DNA of 64,000 bases from an uncultured candidate division Zixibacteria bacterium (GCA_937925655.1 CALAMC010000035.1:74073-138072); one strand, 5' to 3'; numbered from the stretch's first letter, positions 18,132 through 27,407 are shown. Numbers and translations: made by a program. Notes: a model not told the origin generated them from the letters alone.

Positions 18132-20750
18132 TTATTTCATGAGCAACATCTTCTTCGACTGGGTCTGGTCACCGACAGTCAGTCGATAGAAGTATATTCC
18201 CGACGACACGGCATGGCCGTTATTGTCGGTTGAATTCCACTCGACCTGGTGTTGCCCGGCGGCTTGGGTTTGATTTACAAGCGTTTTGACTTCCTGGCCA
18301 AGAATATTGTAAATCTCGAGGGTGACATGGCCCGGGCTCGTCAGGCTGTAGCTGATCGTCGTATTCGGGTTGAACGGATTGGGCCGATTCTGCTCCAGCG
18401 TGAAGGCATCGGGCAGTGACGATTCGGACATCTCCACCCAGTCATCCGCCGAACCGGTCGCCGTCGAGACACAGAAATTGTCGAAATAAGAATTGGAATT
18501 ATTGTATCCGACACCGACCAGTCCGCTCTTGGACGATGAGAAGGTGTATGATCCCAGCGTCGTGGTCCCGACCTTGAGCGTCACGCTGTTGTTCGCCGCC
18601 ATTATAACCGTAACGGCATACCAGGTATTGTAACTTATCGTTCTCGACCACGAGGCTCTCAATGTGTTGGTGCCGTTCACGCGCTCATAGATTCTCCAGG
18701 TATTGCCGACGTCATCGCCTTGTATGAAGCGATAGTTGTTGGCATCGGTATAAGCGAAAATTATTCGGGCATTGCGTTGCGACCGGCCCGTACTCATCGC
18801 TACCGAGCAGGTAATTGTCCCGGTCGTGAATGATCCAAAAGGCGACGTTATTTTCGCGTTGGTGGTCGTTGAATTCCCCCGTAACGCGTTACTCGATATC
18901 GACCAGGTTCCGGTGGCGTTGCCCCATCCGGTATAGTTGCCGTCATTGAAGTCATCACACTGCTCGGTTGTTTCCGAAGCCGTGATATAGCCGGTTTTAA
19001 CCTCGCTGTCGGAACCGTAGGCGTTGGTCGCCGTAAGGGTAACGGTGTATGTTCCGGCCGACGTATAGGTATGCGTCGGATTCTGGGCGGTCGAGGTCCC
19101 ACCGTCGCCAAAATTCCAGCTCCAGCTGGTCGGATTATAAGTCGAGAGGTCGGTGAAGGTAACCGTCAAGGGAATATTGCCCGAAGTCGGCGTGCCGGAA
19201 AAGTTCGCCACCGGCGGATAGGTTGGAGCGGTACTCACGACTATATAACCGGTCTTGGTTTCACTGTCTGAACCATAGGCGTTGGTGGCGGTCAGAGTAA
19301 CCGTGTATGTTCCGGCCGACGTATAGGTATGCGTCGGATTCTGGGCGGTCGAAGTGCCGCCGTCGCCGAAAGTCCAGCTCCAGCTGGTTGGGTTGTTGGT
19401 TGAAGCGTCGGTGAAGGTAACCGTCAGCGGAGCATAACCCGAAGTCGGTGTGCCGGAAAAGGCCGCCACCGGCGGATTATTGCCGGAGACTGCATTGAGC
19501 GCCGCATTGGCATCGACCAGCCCATAGCCATAATACTGATCCCAGCCGGTTGCGCCGAGGTCCTGCGCGGTGTTTTGAAGAACCGCCCGGACGTCACTGG
19601 GGCTCATGCTTCCGCCGGCTTTGGCTATCACCAGCGCGGCCACACCGGCCACATGCGGGCAGGCCATCGACGTGCCTTCATAAAAATAGTAACTGAAACT
19701 GGTGTAATTAGTGCCGTTGTGAGTCTGCTGCAAAACACCGTCAACATACCCGTCACCATTCTGGTCAACGGTCACGTCGCCGCCGGGAGCACAAATATCA
19801 ATGGTCGACCCATAGCTGGTATAAGAAGTATAGGTCTTGTTATAACGTACGGCCGACACCGATATGCACTGGGTATAGGCGGCCGGATATTGCGGCGTGG
19901 AGGTCCCGGCGTTACCCGCCGCGCAGACGATTGTTTTGCCCGCATTGTAGGCGTAAATGACGGCGTTTTGAAGAGTGGATGATGAGGAGGATCCTCCCAG
20001 GCTCAAATTGAGAACATGGGCGCCGTTATTGGCGGCATAGGTAATGCCGTTGGCAATTGCGGTGTAGGTGCCGTTGCCGGAAGCGTCCAAGACCTTCACC
20101 GGCATGATACTGCAGTTGTAGGCTACTCCCGTGACGCCGAGGTTGTTGTTGGTGGTTTGCGCGATAGTTCCGGCCACGTGCGTGCCATGAGCGCAGTCAT
20201 CGTTGGGATGTGAATCGTTGTTGACATAGTCATAGCCGGGGACAAAAGAGGTTCCGGCCAGGTCCGGCGCCAGCGCATAGGAACCATAATTTTCATAAGC
20301 CACGCCGCAGTCGATAACCGCGACAACCACGCCCGTGCCGGTCGATTGATCCCAGGCCGCCGGCATATTAATGAGCGGCATATGCCATTGGTAAACATAA
20401 TAAGGATCGTTCGGAGTCATAAAGGCGTGGGCGATGTAATTCGGTTCGGCATATTCAACGTCGGGCCGGGCGCTGAAAAGCTCAACCATCTCTTCGACCG
20501 TTTTATCGGCCGGAATGCCAAGCTGGCGAAAGCCGATGGATTCATTGTAAGAAATTAGAGTGGTACCCAGTTCGGCCTGGGCGATCGCGGCTTGCTGACG
20601 GGTCACACCGTCTTTGAACTTAACGACGATTTCACCAGGGGCGTACTCTGCATCACCCGAACCGGTACAACATTGACCGATTGGGAAATCTTCGGCGGCG
20701 GCAACGCTGAAAAAGGCAAAGAGCGTAACGAGCGCAAAAAATACTCTCAT
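18132..20750 (-). CDS. Secreted subtilisin-like protease with PKD domains and C-terminal sorting domain
   Basis: 872 residues: a signal peptide; an inhibitor-I9-like propeptide (GEIVVKFKDGV..., ending near PNYIAHAF); an S8 catalytic domain with Asp in AVIDCGVAY, His in CAHGTHVAGT and Ser in GTSMACPHVAG; two PKD domains each with SWSWxFGDGGTSTAQNPTHTY; a jelly-roll domain binding sugars or ligand (DDFNDGNYTGW... to SYFDNFCV); and a type-A sorting module (NRPNPFNPNTTISY...YNILGQEV...SSGIYFYRL). The last is the signal used by T9SS-like secretion in FCB bacteria. ATG 20748-20750 has AAGGA 7 bases upstream. No secretion machinery is in the window. Confidence 0.9.
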   Translation of the reverse strand: MRVFFALVTLFAFFSVAAAEDFPIGQCCTGSGDAEYAPGEIVVKFKDGVTRQQAAIAQAELGTTLISYNESIGFRQLGIPADKTVEEMVELFSARPDVEYAEPNYIAHAFMTPNDPYYVYQWHMPLINMPAAWDQSTGTGVVVAVIDCGVAYENYGSYALAPDLAGTSFVPGYDYVNNDSHPNDDCAHGTHVAGTIAQTTNNNLGVTGVAYNCSIMPVKVLDASGNGTYTAIANGITYAANNGAHVLNLSLGGSSSSSTLQNAVIYAYNAGKTIVCAAGNAGTSTPQYPAAYTQCISVSAVRYNKTYTSYTSYGSTIDICAPGGDVTVDQNGDGYVDGVLQQTHNGTNYTSFSYYFYEGTSMACPHVAGVAALVIAKAGGSMSPSDVRAVLQNTAQDLGATGWDQYYGYGLVDANAALNAVSGNNPPVAAFSGTPTSGYAPLTVTFTDASTNNPTSWSWTFGDGGTSTAQNPTHTYTSAGTYTVTLTATNAYGSDSETKTGYIVVSTAPTYPPVANFSGTPTSGNIPLTVTFTDLSTYNPTSWSWNFGDGGTSTAQNPTHTYTSAGTYTVTLTATNAYGSDSEVKTGYITASETTEQCDDFNDGNYTGWGNATGTWSISSNALRGNSTTTNAKITSPFGSFTTGTITCSVAMSTGRSQRNARIIFAYTDANNYRFIQGDDVGNTWRIYERVNGTNTLRASWSRTISYNTWYAVTVIMAANNSVTLKVGTTTLGSYTFSSSKSGLVGVGYNNSNSYFDNFCVSTATGSADDWVEMSESSLPDAFTLEQNRPNPFNPNTTISYSLTSPGHVTLEIYNILGQEVKTLVNQTQAAGQHQVEWNSTDNNGHAVSSGIYFYRLTVGDQTQSKKMLLMK

Positions 20751-21289
20751 ATCCCTGTCCTTTTCCAAAAATTTTGAGGTTAGTTGATGTTTGACAACAC
20801 CTGTTAATTAAATACTAAAAATACCCCTCCTTATGAGTTAAAAGATTTATTTTTGATATGACGGACAATTTCCATTCTCCGTCCTGGAATTTTCCCCTCA
20901 ATAACATGAATGACGTTTATTGATTCTGTGATTCAAACTATACCATCGTGCTCTCATAAACCGTGATAGTATGCGTTTTTCCCCGACAATCAATATGCGC
21001 TTTCAGCGCTATTTAAATTTACACGATGGGCATTTTATGACGCAAGCGATTTTTTGATATCCGAACAGGAGAATTGTATCAGTCCCATAAGTGCCATCCA
21101 GCTCGCCCGCGCGGGTCGGGCATTGTCGGATGTTTCCCGGTCTTTGATGGACATCACGTTCGTTTTATATTATATTGTCAAACAACAAGTTGCAATCGAT
21201 TGATGACCGATCTCCTTCGGGTTCTTAAGATACTGATACAAAATCCGACATTAAAATAAAGACGGACAGATATAATCCTTTAAGGGCAT
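20751..21289. other. Intergenic region between divergent genes
   Basis: About 540 AT-rich bases separate the divergent protease and sensor-kinase genes. Apart from a short GC palindrome near 21100-21120 (CCCGCGCGGG) I see no coding or RNA feature. It must hold promoters for both directions, but no strong consensus pair stands out. Confidence 0.4.
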
Positions 21290-21481
21290 ATGGCTATTTT
21301 GGGGAAATCAAAAATTAATACAATTTTGTGGTTCATCCCGGTTACGGTGATTTTGTTTTCTGGCTGCCCGGTGATAACCGATATCGACTATTTCCCCCTG
21401 TTAACCCCGTCTTTAGAGACGGTAACTTTGGAATTGAATCAATGGCACCGGGGTATCGCCATCGGGAGTAAGTGCCAATGA
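21290..21481 (+). CDS. Possible small lipoprotein coupled to the sensor kinase
   Basis: 63 residues: a hydrophobic N-terminus (INTILWFIPVTVILFSGC) ending in a lipobox-like LFSGC, then a short polar tail. The TGA stop overlaps the next ATG (ATGA), which argues for a real, coupled gene. The upstream TTTAAGGG is a weak SD only 3 bases from the ATG. No family is recognised; it could be a leader peptide or chance frame. Confidence 0.4.
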   Translation: MAILGKSKINTILWFIPVTVILFSGCPVITDIDYFPLLTPSLETVTLELNQWHRGIAIGSKCQ

Positions 21482-24400
21482 CCATATTCCGATTACAAAC
21501 CAAATTGTCGCTTCTGGTGGGATTGGTTATCCTCCTTTTTGTCGCCGGCATGTTTATACTGTATTTCTCGGAAAACGGCAAAGTTCTTGATATTCTGGAA
21601 AACCGCCGGGAAGAAAAAAGAGCATTGGTCAAAGAGCTGGCCAGTCTTTACAGCGAACCTTCCCGCACCTTAGCCTACGATTACAGCTTCTGGGATGAAT
21701 TGGTTTCGTTTGTCGACCGACCGGACATTGCCTGGGCACAGGAGAATATAGATGTCGGCATGGAGACCTTCAAATCGACGACCGTTTGGGTCTATAATCT
21801 TAATGCCGGGGTTATTTATGCCGCCGCCTCGGATAAAAATTATCACCCCCTGTTGCACGATACTATCCTCGATGCGACCATTACTGCCGCTTTTTCCCGG
21901 AATTGGTTCAGTCACTTTTTCTATGCGAGCGATATGGGTGTCCTGGAGGTTTTCACCGCCCCGATTCAACCCAGCGCCGATAATTCACGAGAGACTCCGC
22001 CCTTCGGATTTTTCGTCGTGGGAAAAATTTTGGATGAACAGTATCTCCAAAAAATCGCAGACGTGGCCGATCTGTCCATAGCCATTGTACCGCCGGATAC
22101 GGCGCTCGCCGATTCGGAGCCAGGGGCGATCATTTTTGCCGAACCTTTACCCGGAGTCGAAGGGGAAACCGTGGCCGTGCTCCACTGCCGGGGTGACAAC
22201 CCCTTGTACGCCACCTATACCCGGGCGTCATATGTCAGTATTATCGTTTTGCTGGTCCTGGGATGCACGATATTTTCGCTCCTGGTCGTATCATTGCATA
22301 TTTGGCTTAGCCGTCCTCTGAACAAAATATCCACGGCGTTGGAAGAAGGCGACGAAAACGCAGTGACTTCATTGACTGCCGCCAAATCGGAATTTGGCCG
22401 AATCGCGCGGTTGATTAAAGAGTTCTTCGAGCAACAAATGGAATTGGAGGAACAAGTCGAAGCCCAAAGCCGCGCCCGGAAAACCCTGGCGGAAAGTGAA
22501 AACCGCTATCGTGTAGTGTTGAAACAAACCGGCCAGTTGATTTATGATTGGGATGTAACTTCCGGAAAAATTATCTGGTCCGGGGCCATTGCTTCTATTA
22601 CCGGTTTCTCTGATGATGAGTATCAACGCGTTGATATCAATGAATGGGAACGGATGATTCACCCCGAAGATCGTCCGGACGCCGTGACGGCGCTGGATGC
22701 GGCGACCGTGGCGGGAAGCAATTATAATGTCCAATACCGCCTGCGGCGCAAAGACGGTTCCTACATTTTCGTGGAAGACAACGGCGTTTTCATCGTCAAC
22801 GATTTGGGCGAAGCCGTCCGGATGCTGGGGACAATGAGAGATATCACTGAACGCCGACGGGCGGAGGAGGCTCTGCGCGAGAGTGAAGCCGCCGTCCGCA
22901 ATAAACTAAAAGCCATTATCGAACCGGAGGGCGACCTGGGCGAATTGGCCCTTACCGATATCATCGATATCGCGACTTTCCAGAACATGATGGATGTCTT
23001 TCATCGCATTACCGGCATTGCCAGCGCCATAATAGATACCGACGGCAAAGTACTGGTCGGCGTCGGGTGGCAGGACATCTGCACGAGGTTCCACCGATGC
23101 CATCCGGAGACATTGAAAAATTGCATTGAAAGCGACACCATTCTTACTCAAGGCGTGGCGCCGGGGACATTCAAGACCTATCGCTGCAAGAATAACCTCG
23201 TGGATATGGCCACTCCCATCATTTTGAACGGGAAACATTTGGGCAATTTCTTCATCGGGCAGTATTTGTATGAAGAGGATTCGCCGGACGTTGAAATATT
23301 CCGAAATCAGGCCCGGCGCTATGGCTTCGACGAAAACGAATATCTTGCCGCCCTCGACCGGGTTCCCCGATATAATAAAAAATTGGCTGATGAGATAATG
23401 ACCTTCTATTTCAAATTTACCGGGATGATCTCGACATTGAGTTTCAGCACTATTCAATTGGCCAGAACCCTCACCGAGCGCCAGCAGGCCGAAGAACGTC
23501 AAAAAATACTGCAGGAACAACTCGAAAAGGCCCAACGCATGGAATCACTGGCCGTTCTGGCCGGCGGGGTGGCCCATGATTTGAATAACATGCTGGGTCC
23601 CGTCGTGGGCTATTCCGAATTGCTATTGAGAACCTTGCCTCAAGAATCGGATGCCACCCGCAAAGCCCGACGAATCATGAAATCGGCCGAAGATGCCGCC
23701 GAAGTCATTCAGGACCTGCTGACTCTGGCGCGCCGGGGACGATATGAAAAGAAAGTTCTGGACTTAAACCAGATCGTCCTGTCGTTTTTCGAATCGGTCG
23801 GATTCCAGAAGCTTAAAGAACGCCACAAAGACGCGGAATTCATTACCCGATTATCCGAAAATCCATGTTTGATAAATGGATCGCGCCCGCATCTGGAAAA
23901 GGTCCTCATGAACCTGGTAGCCAATGGATGCGAAGCCATGGCTAACGGCGGAAAGCTGACCATTGAAACCGAAGAAAGATATTTGACGGAACTCATCGGG
24001 GGCCACCGCCAGATCGATAATGGACGATACATATTGCTTAGAGTCAAAGATAACGGCAGCGGAATTGATAAAGGCGACCTTCAACGGATTTTTGAACCCT
24101 ACTTCTCCAAAAAACAACTGGGCAAAAGCGGTAGCGGGCTGGGTTTGTCGGTCGTCTATGGAGTCGTTAAGGATCACGGCGGTTACTATGATGTCTTTTC
24201 GGAAGTCGGGAAAGGTACCGAGTTCATCATGTACTTTCCGGTCAGCACCGTGCCGATCGAAACTTCCGGCACCGAAAAAACAACCTTTGCGGGCGGGACA
24301 GAATCGATTCTGATCGTTGATGATTCCCCGGAACAAAGAGAGATGGCCCATGATATGATCTCCAGTCTCGGCTATAAAGTCCGCACGGCCGCCAACGGCC

Positions 24401-24702
24401 ATGAGGCGATTGCCGTTCTCCAAACCGAATCGGTTGACCTGCTTGTTCTCGACATGATTATGGAGCCCGATTTCGACGGTCTGGCTACCTATCGTGAGGT
24501 AATTAAAACCCATCCCGGTCAGAAAGCCGTAATCGTCAGCGGCTTCTCCGCAACGGGCAATGTGCAGGAATTACAGAAACTCGGCGCCGGTGGCTATGTC
24601 AGAAAGCCCTATACACTGGAAACCATCGCTCGAGCGATTCGCAGCGAACTCGACGCGATTCTCGTAAGCGACAATGCCACATTGTCACCGACGGTCGGCT
24701 AA
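21478..24702 (+). CDS. Hybrid sensor histidine kinase (CHASE4-HAMP-PAS-PocR-HisKA-HATPase-REC)
   Basis: 1074 residues. There is a membrane helix at the N-terminus, then a periplasmic CHASE4-like domain (FWDELVSFV...), a second helix (YVSIIVLLVLGCTIFSLLVV) and a HAMP segment. A PAS domain with PAC (RLRRKDGSYIFVEDNGV) follows, then a PocR-type ligand domain (CTRFHRCHPETLKNCIESD...CKNNLVDMATPI). The kinase core has H-box GVAHDLNNMLGPVVGY, N/G boxes (DNGSGIDKGD, GSGLGLSVVYG) and a C-terminal receiver with VDDSP, phosphorylatable Asp in LLVLDMIME and Lys in VRKPY. PocR domains sense small organic ligands; the actual signal is unknown. ATG 21478 has GGGAG upstream. It stands alone without an adjacent output regulator. 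Confidence 0.88.
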   Translation: MTIFRLQTKLSLLVGLVILLFVAGMFILYFSENGKVLDILENRREEKRALVKELASLYSEPSRTLAYDYSFWDELVSFVDRPDIAWAQENIDVGMETFKSTTVWVYNLNAGVIYAAASDKNYHPLLHDTILDATITAAFSRNWFSHFFYASDMGVLEVFTAPIQPSADNSRETPPFGFFVVGKILDEQYLQKIADVADLSIAIVPPDTALADSEPGAIIFAEPLPGVEGETVAVLHCRGDNPLYATYTRASYVSIIVLLVLGCTIFSLLVVSLHIWLSRPLNKISTALEEGDENAVTSLTAAKSEFGRIARLIKEFFEQQMELEEQVEAQSRARKTLAESENRYRVVLKQTGQLIYDWDVTSGKIIWSGAIASITGFSDDEYQRVDINEWERMIHPEDRPDAVTALDAATVAGSNYNVQYRLRRKDGSYIFVEDNGVFIVNDLGEAVRMLGTMRDITERRRAEEALRESEAAVRNKLKAIIEPEGDLGELALTDIIDIATFQNMMDVFHRITGIASAIIDTDGKVLVGVGWQDICTRFHRCHPETLKNCIESDTILTQGVAPGTFKTYRCKNNLVDMATPIILNGKHLGNFFIGQYLYEEDSPDVEIFRNQARRYGFDENEYLAALDRVPRYNKKLADEIMTFYFKFTGMISTLSFSTIQLARTLTERQQAEERQKILQEQLEKAQRMESLAVLAGGVAHDLNNMLGPVVGYSELLLRTLPQESDATRKARRIMKSAEDAAEVIQDLLTLARRGRYEKKVLDLNQIVLSFFESVGFQKLKERHKDAEFITRLSENPCLINGSRPHLEKVLMNLVANGCEAMANGGKLTIETEERYLTELIGGHRQIDNGRYILLRVKDNGSGIDKGDLQRIFEPYFSKKQLGKSGSGLGLSVVYGVVKDHGGYYDVFSEVGKGTEFIMYFPVSTVPIETSGTEKTTFAGGTESILIVDDSPEQREMAHDMISSLGYKVRTAANGHEAIAVLQTESVDLLVLDMIMEPDFDGLATYREVIKTHPGQKAVIVSGFSATGNVQELQKLGAGGYVRKPYTLETIARAIRSELDAILVSDNATLSPTVG

Positions 24703-24894
24703 TCCACGCCCCCGCCGGAATATCATCTTATTCTATAGAATACGGTAATTTAAAAATATCCATAATCGTTCATGGTGTCCATTTCCGGACAGTGCGACCT
24801 TTGTGGGGCAACGTTACCCTGTTGATAAACAACGGGTTATATATCGGCATGGGGCTTGATATATAAAAAATAAAATTCGTTAAGGTGCATTTTT

Positions 24895-25041
24895 ATGGAT
24901 CGCCAGTTGCCGAAAGAAATTATCGAAAAACGTCGTCGCAAACGATTGATGGCCGGGATCTCGGTTCTTGCTTCGATCATGATAATCGTCTGGGTTATCG
25001 GGAAAATCGGAACGTGGCCATCGAGCGTAATTCCAGATTGA
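24895..25041 (+). pseudogene. Remnant: N-terminus of a HlyD/MacA-type efflux adaptor
   Basis: A 48-codon frame starts MDRQLPKEIIEKRRRKR, then a single membrane helix (MAGISVLASIMIIVWVIG), and stops at TGA 25039. The 'MDRxLPKE' start plus basic stretch plus helix is the usual N-terminus of periplasmic adaptor proteins in Bacteroidetes-like efflux operons. The rest of the adaptor is missing. An AAGGTG sits 7 bases upstream of the ATG. Confidence 0.5.
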
Positions 25042-25523
25042 GCGAATTTATGGCCAATTACGCCGACGTCGTGAGAATTCCAGCCCCGAACAAGGCCAGG
25101 CGCAACCTTCATGATTTGCTTAAGTCGATTCACGCCCTGATGCACGAGGATTGTCTCGAACGGAGCATTAAATGGCGTTTTGAATTATTACCCGGTGTTT
25201 TCGAAATCAATATTGACGTCAACCAGATGGAGCAGGCTCTGATAAATATTTTTAAAAATGCCGTGGAAGCGATCGATCGGAATGGTACGATGACCGTCCG
25301 TACTACTGCATCCCCTAAAATGCTTCGGATTATCGATACCGGTCGGGGTCTGGATCCCGATACCCTCGCGCATTTGCTCTCCCCGTTTTATACGACCAAA
25401 AAGGACGGTCAGGGCATCGGGCTGACGTTAGTCCGGGAAATCCTTGCCAATCACGGCCTCGATTTCAGCCTGAAAATGAACCCGGATAACAAAACGGAAT
25501 TTCAGATAATATTCGAGCGGTGA
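25014..25523 (+). pseudogene. Remnant: C-terminal half of a sensor histidine kinase lacking the H-box
   Basis: The frame encodes IERNSRLSEFMANYADVVRIPAP, then the kinase ATP-binding domain: N-box NIFKNAVEAI, G1 DTGRGLDPD, F-box FYTTKKDGQ, and GIGLTLVREILANHG. Everything before the second half of the dimerisation helix is absent, including the phosphorylated histidine and any sensor. The open frame upstream (from 24885) is the shifted frame of the adaptor remnant. A deletion that joined an adaptor start to a kinase end would produce this. If expressed (GTG 25014) it could still bind ATP but not autophosphorylate. Confidence 0.6.
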
Positions 25524-25838
25524 AGATGTCTTCGAACCGGAAATACCGTTGATATCTTATTCATAAATACGATGAATATGCCTTATATTCGCATGAAGAA
25601 ATAGCGTTTCATTCTTGAACGGGTATGGGCGACGTCCAGTGCCGATATCCAACAATGTTTCGAATCGAATCACTACCGAAAGCAAAGCAGGGACGATGCG
25701 ACATTTATGAACATAATTATTGGTCATAGATAATTTCTGAATGGTGATATAATCCGACGCCTAAAATATCCTTACTCTTATCCGATGTTTCAAGCAGGAC
25801 TCATGAAGATTCATGGACTAAAAACGTGAGGTGAAGCA
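25524..25838. other. Intergenic region
   Basis: About 315 bases. Contains an inverted repeat TATTCAT-N7-ATGAATA at 25558-25578 soon after the kinase remnant stop, possibly a leftover terminator stem. Nothing else is recognised. Confidence 0.35.
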
Positions 25839-26870
25839 ATGTTCAAATCAATCATGGATGTTTTTTTCATGGCTTGCATGCTGCTATTGGCTGTCGGATG
25901 CAGCGACAGCGATTCCACGAGTAGCCCGCAGATTCACCACCTGAATCTGCTCGATATTGGAGCACTGGTTGAGGAAACCGCACCGCCTGAATTTGTTACC
26001 TCGTCAGGCAGTCCGGCCGCAACAGATTCGCTCGAAATCTGGACAACCGGTCAATATGCCTTGCTGGGCAAAGTCTTTGGCTCCGAGGATCCGCAGACCC
26101 TTTATAAAAACCTGTATGAATTCACGGATTTACTGGAAATGATCCAATACATGGTTCAGGTTGACGCGGACGGTAATATCATCACCGGCGTGTTTGTCGA
26201 TTCGTCAATGGTGGATATGGAAGGGGAAGGCCCCTCTATGGCCCACTTCACCATTACCATAACGGAATTGACGGAAATTACGACCATTCCGGCTATCGCC
26301 CAGACTATTCTGGGAGAGACCGTCGATCTCGACTTCCTGATCACCGTGGAAGCGGATATATTCAACGCTATGCAGCTCGGTGTCACCATTAACGAAACCG
26401 AACAAACGATTTTATCCTTCCATAGCTTTGACCACGGGGAACAGGAAGAAACTATCCTCGTTCTGGCCAGCATGGATCCGTCCGATTCATCGTACACCTT
26501 CCGCGGCGTAGGCTGGGTCGGATATGATAATGGTACCATATTCGGCTTCGGTTACAATATGACGTCCGAAAGCACGTCCGATTTTACATATCGGATGAGC
26601 TGGTACGCCAATGAACTCGAGGAAGACATGCTTGGTTGCATTATCGGCGGCGGCAATAAAGACGTCCAATTCGCTCTCAAGTATCGCCAGTTTATGCCGG
26701 CCGATGCCGAAGAAATGGATGAATTCAGTGCCTATGATCAGGTCTTTGGCCCCAATTACGCCGAAGGCACCAGCCTGATTTCGGAATTTGATGAATATGT
26801 GAACGAGGACCTTATTTATACTCATGAAGCCATCCCGATAGAAACGTTCCCCAGTCCCTGGTCAGAATAA
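25839..26870 (+). CDS. Lipoprotein, unknown function
   Basis: 343 residues with a lipoprotein signal peptide: hydrophobic FFMACMLLLAVGC with lipobox LAVGC, then a Ser/Asp-rich spacer. The remainder is acidic and threonine-rich, and much of it is predicted beta-strand by pattern. I recognise no domain. GTGAGGTGAAGCA precedes the ATG. A strong terminator follows 30 bases after the stop, so it is transcribed separately from the peptide cluster downstream. Confidence 0.6.
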   Translation: MFKSIMDVFFMACMLLLAVGCSDSDSTSSPQIHHLNLLDIGALVEETAPPEFVTSSGSPAATDSLEIWTTGQYALLGKVFGSEDPQTLYKNLYEFTDLLEMIQYMVQVDADGNIITGVFVDSSMVDMEGEGPSMAHFTITITELTEITTIPAIAQTILGETVDLDFLITVEADIFNAMQLGVTINETEQTILSFHSFDHGEQEETILVLASMDPSDSSYTFRGVGWVGYDNGTIFGFGYNMTSESTSDFTYRMSWYANELEEDMLGCIIGGGNKDVQFALKYRQFMPADAEEMDEFSAYDQVFGPNYAEGTSLISEFDEYVNEDLIYTHEAIPIETFPSPWSE

Positions 26871-26899
26871 ATCACAGCGCAACTACTTATGCGCACAGC

Positions 26900-26932
26900 A
26901 AAAATACCCCGTCTGTTCGACGGGGTATTTTT
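26900..26932 (+). terminator. Strong intrinsic terminator
   Basis: A perfect 14-bp inverted repeat AAAAATACCCCGTC/GACGGGGTATTTTT with a TGTTC loop; the 3' arm itself ends in the T-run. The symmetry with A's on the left means it can work in both directions. It insulates the peptide cluster from the lipoprotein gene. Confidence 0.85.
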
Positions 26933-27012
26933 GTGGGTCATTGCCATATAATCATTCGTCCGGCCGGAGAAATATCAACCGTGAATTTCATGCCGCCGTG
27001 TCAATTTTGGTC

Positions 27013-27059
27013 TTGACTTTCCCGACCGCCGAGAATAAATTATTTCAATAAGACGGCGG
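27013..27059 (+). promoter_or_regulatory. Candidate promoter of the peptide cluster
   Basis: TTGACT (27013-27018), a 17-base spacer and TAAATT (27036-27041) resemble a sigma70 promoter. An inverted repeat CCGCCG (27026-27031)/CGGCGG (27054-27059) brackets the -10 element and could be an operator. Confidence 0.35.
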
Positions 27060-27107
27060 GGTAAAAATGACACCTTCTTTTTTCCACATTGAAATACATT
27101 TTTAAAC

Positions 27108-27129
27108 AATCGAAAGGCGACTTTCGATT
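27108..27129 (+). promoter_or_regulatory. Leader hairpin with GNRA tetraloop
   Basis: AATCGAAAG/CTTTCGATT, a 9-bp perfect stem closed by GCGA (a GNRA loop), 38 bases before the Shine-Dalgarno of the precursor gene. Its place in the 5' leader suggests mRNA stabilisation or protein binding (inference). Confidence 0.5.
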
Positions 27130-27183
27130 TGCTGTCTTAATTGTATTTTCAACTCTTTCCTGACCGAAAGGAGGTGAATCTCA

Positions 27184-27285
27184 ATGGCAATGTTCTGCAA
27201 CAAGGGGCCGACCATCATTGATTGGCCGCCCAAGAAGAAGTGGCCCGTTCCGCCGCCCCCGGATGATGATTATCTGTATATGTAA
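27184..27285 (+). CDS. Short precursor-like peptide of a putative RiPP cluster
   Basis: A 33-residue peptide too short for routine gene calls. AAAGGAGGTGA (27167-27177), close to a perfect SD, sits 6 bases before the ATG. The peptide begins MAMFCNKGPTIID and continues with a Trp/Pro-rich part holding KKK, a second Trp, PPPP, DDD and a Tyr/Met end. There is no signal peptide and no double-glycine leader. Lys and Asp clusters separated by proline are plausible substrates for ATP-grasp side-chain crosslinking, and the downstream genes are typical peptide-maturation enzymes. There is one Cys at position 5. Which part is leader and which is core cannot be told. Function as precursor is inferred from context. 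Confidence 0.72.
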   Translation: MAMFCNKGPTIIDWPPKKKWPVPPPPDDDYLYM

Positions 27286-27297
27286 TCATTAGGTGGC

Positions 27298-27322
27298 CCC
27301 TTTATTCACTCTGAATAAAGGG
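27298..27322 (+). terminator. Hairpin after the precursor gene (possible attenuator)
   Basis: A perfect 11-bp stem CCCTTTATTCA/TGAATAAAGGG with a CTC loop, 12 bases after the precursor stop. Only a weak T-tract follows at a distance, so it is more likely a partial terminator or a 3' stabiliser that makes the peptide mRNA more abundant than that of the enzymes. Confidence 0.6.
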
Positions 27323-27349
27323 ATGAATCTTTTGGACACCATGATTTTA

Positions 27350-27382
27350 AAGGAAGAGAGAAAGAATCTTTCTCTCTTCCTT
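27350..27382 (+). promoter_or_regulatory. Second long hairpin before the enzyme genes
   Basis: A 15-16-bp perfect purine/pyrimidine inverted repeat AAGGAAGAGAGAAAGA/TCTTTCTCTCTTCCTT with almost no loop, ending 25 bases before the first enzyme start. Its AAGGAAGAG arm is purine-rich. Together with the preceding hairpin it forms a double structure between precursor and enzymes. Confidence 0.6.
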
Positions 27383-27407
27383 CACATGTTTAGCCCGGAG
27401 ATGCTTC

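Noticed and set aside
24885..25523. A single 212-residue histidine kinase
   Set aside because: Its first 43 codons are the shifted frame of an adaptor N-terminus; only the part after about 25014 is kinase-like.
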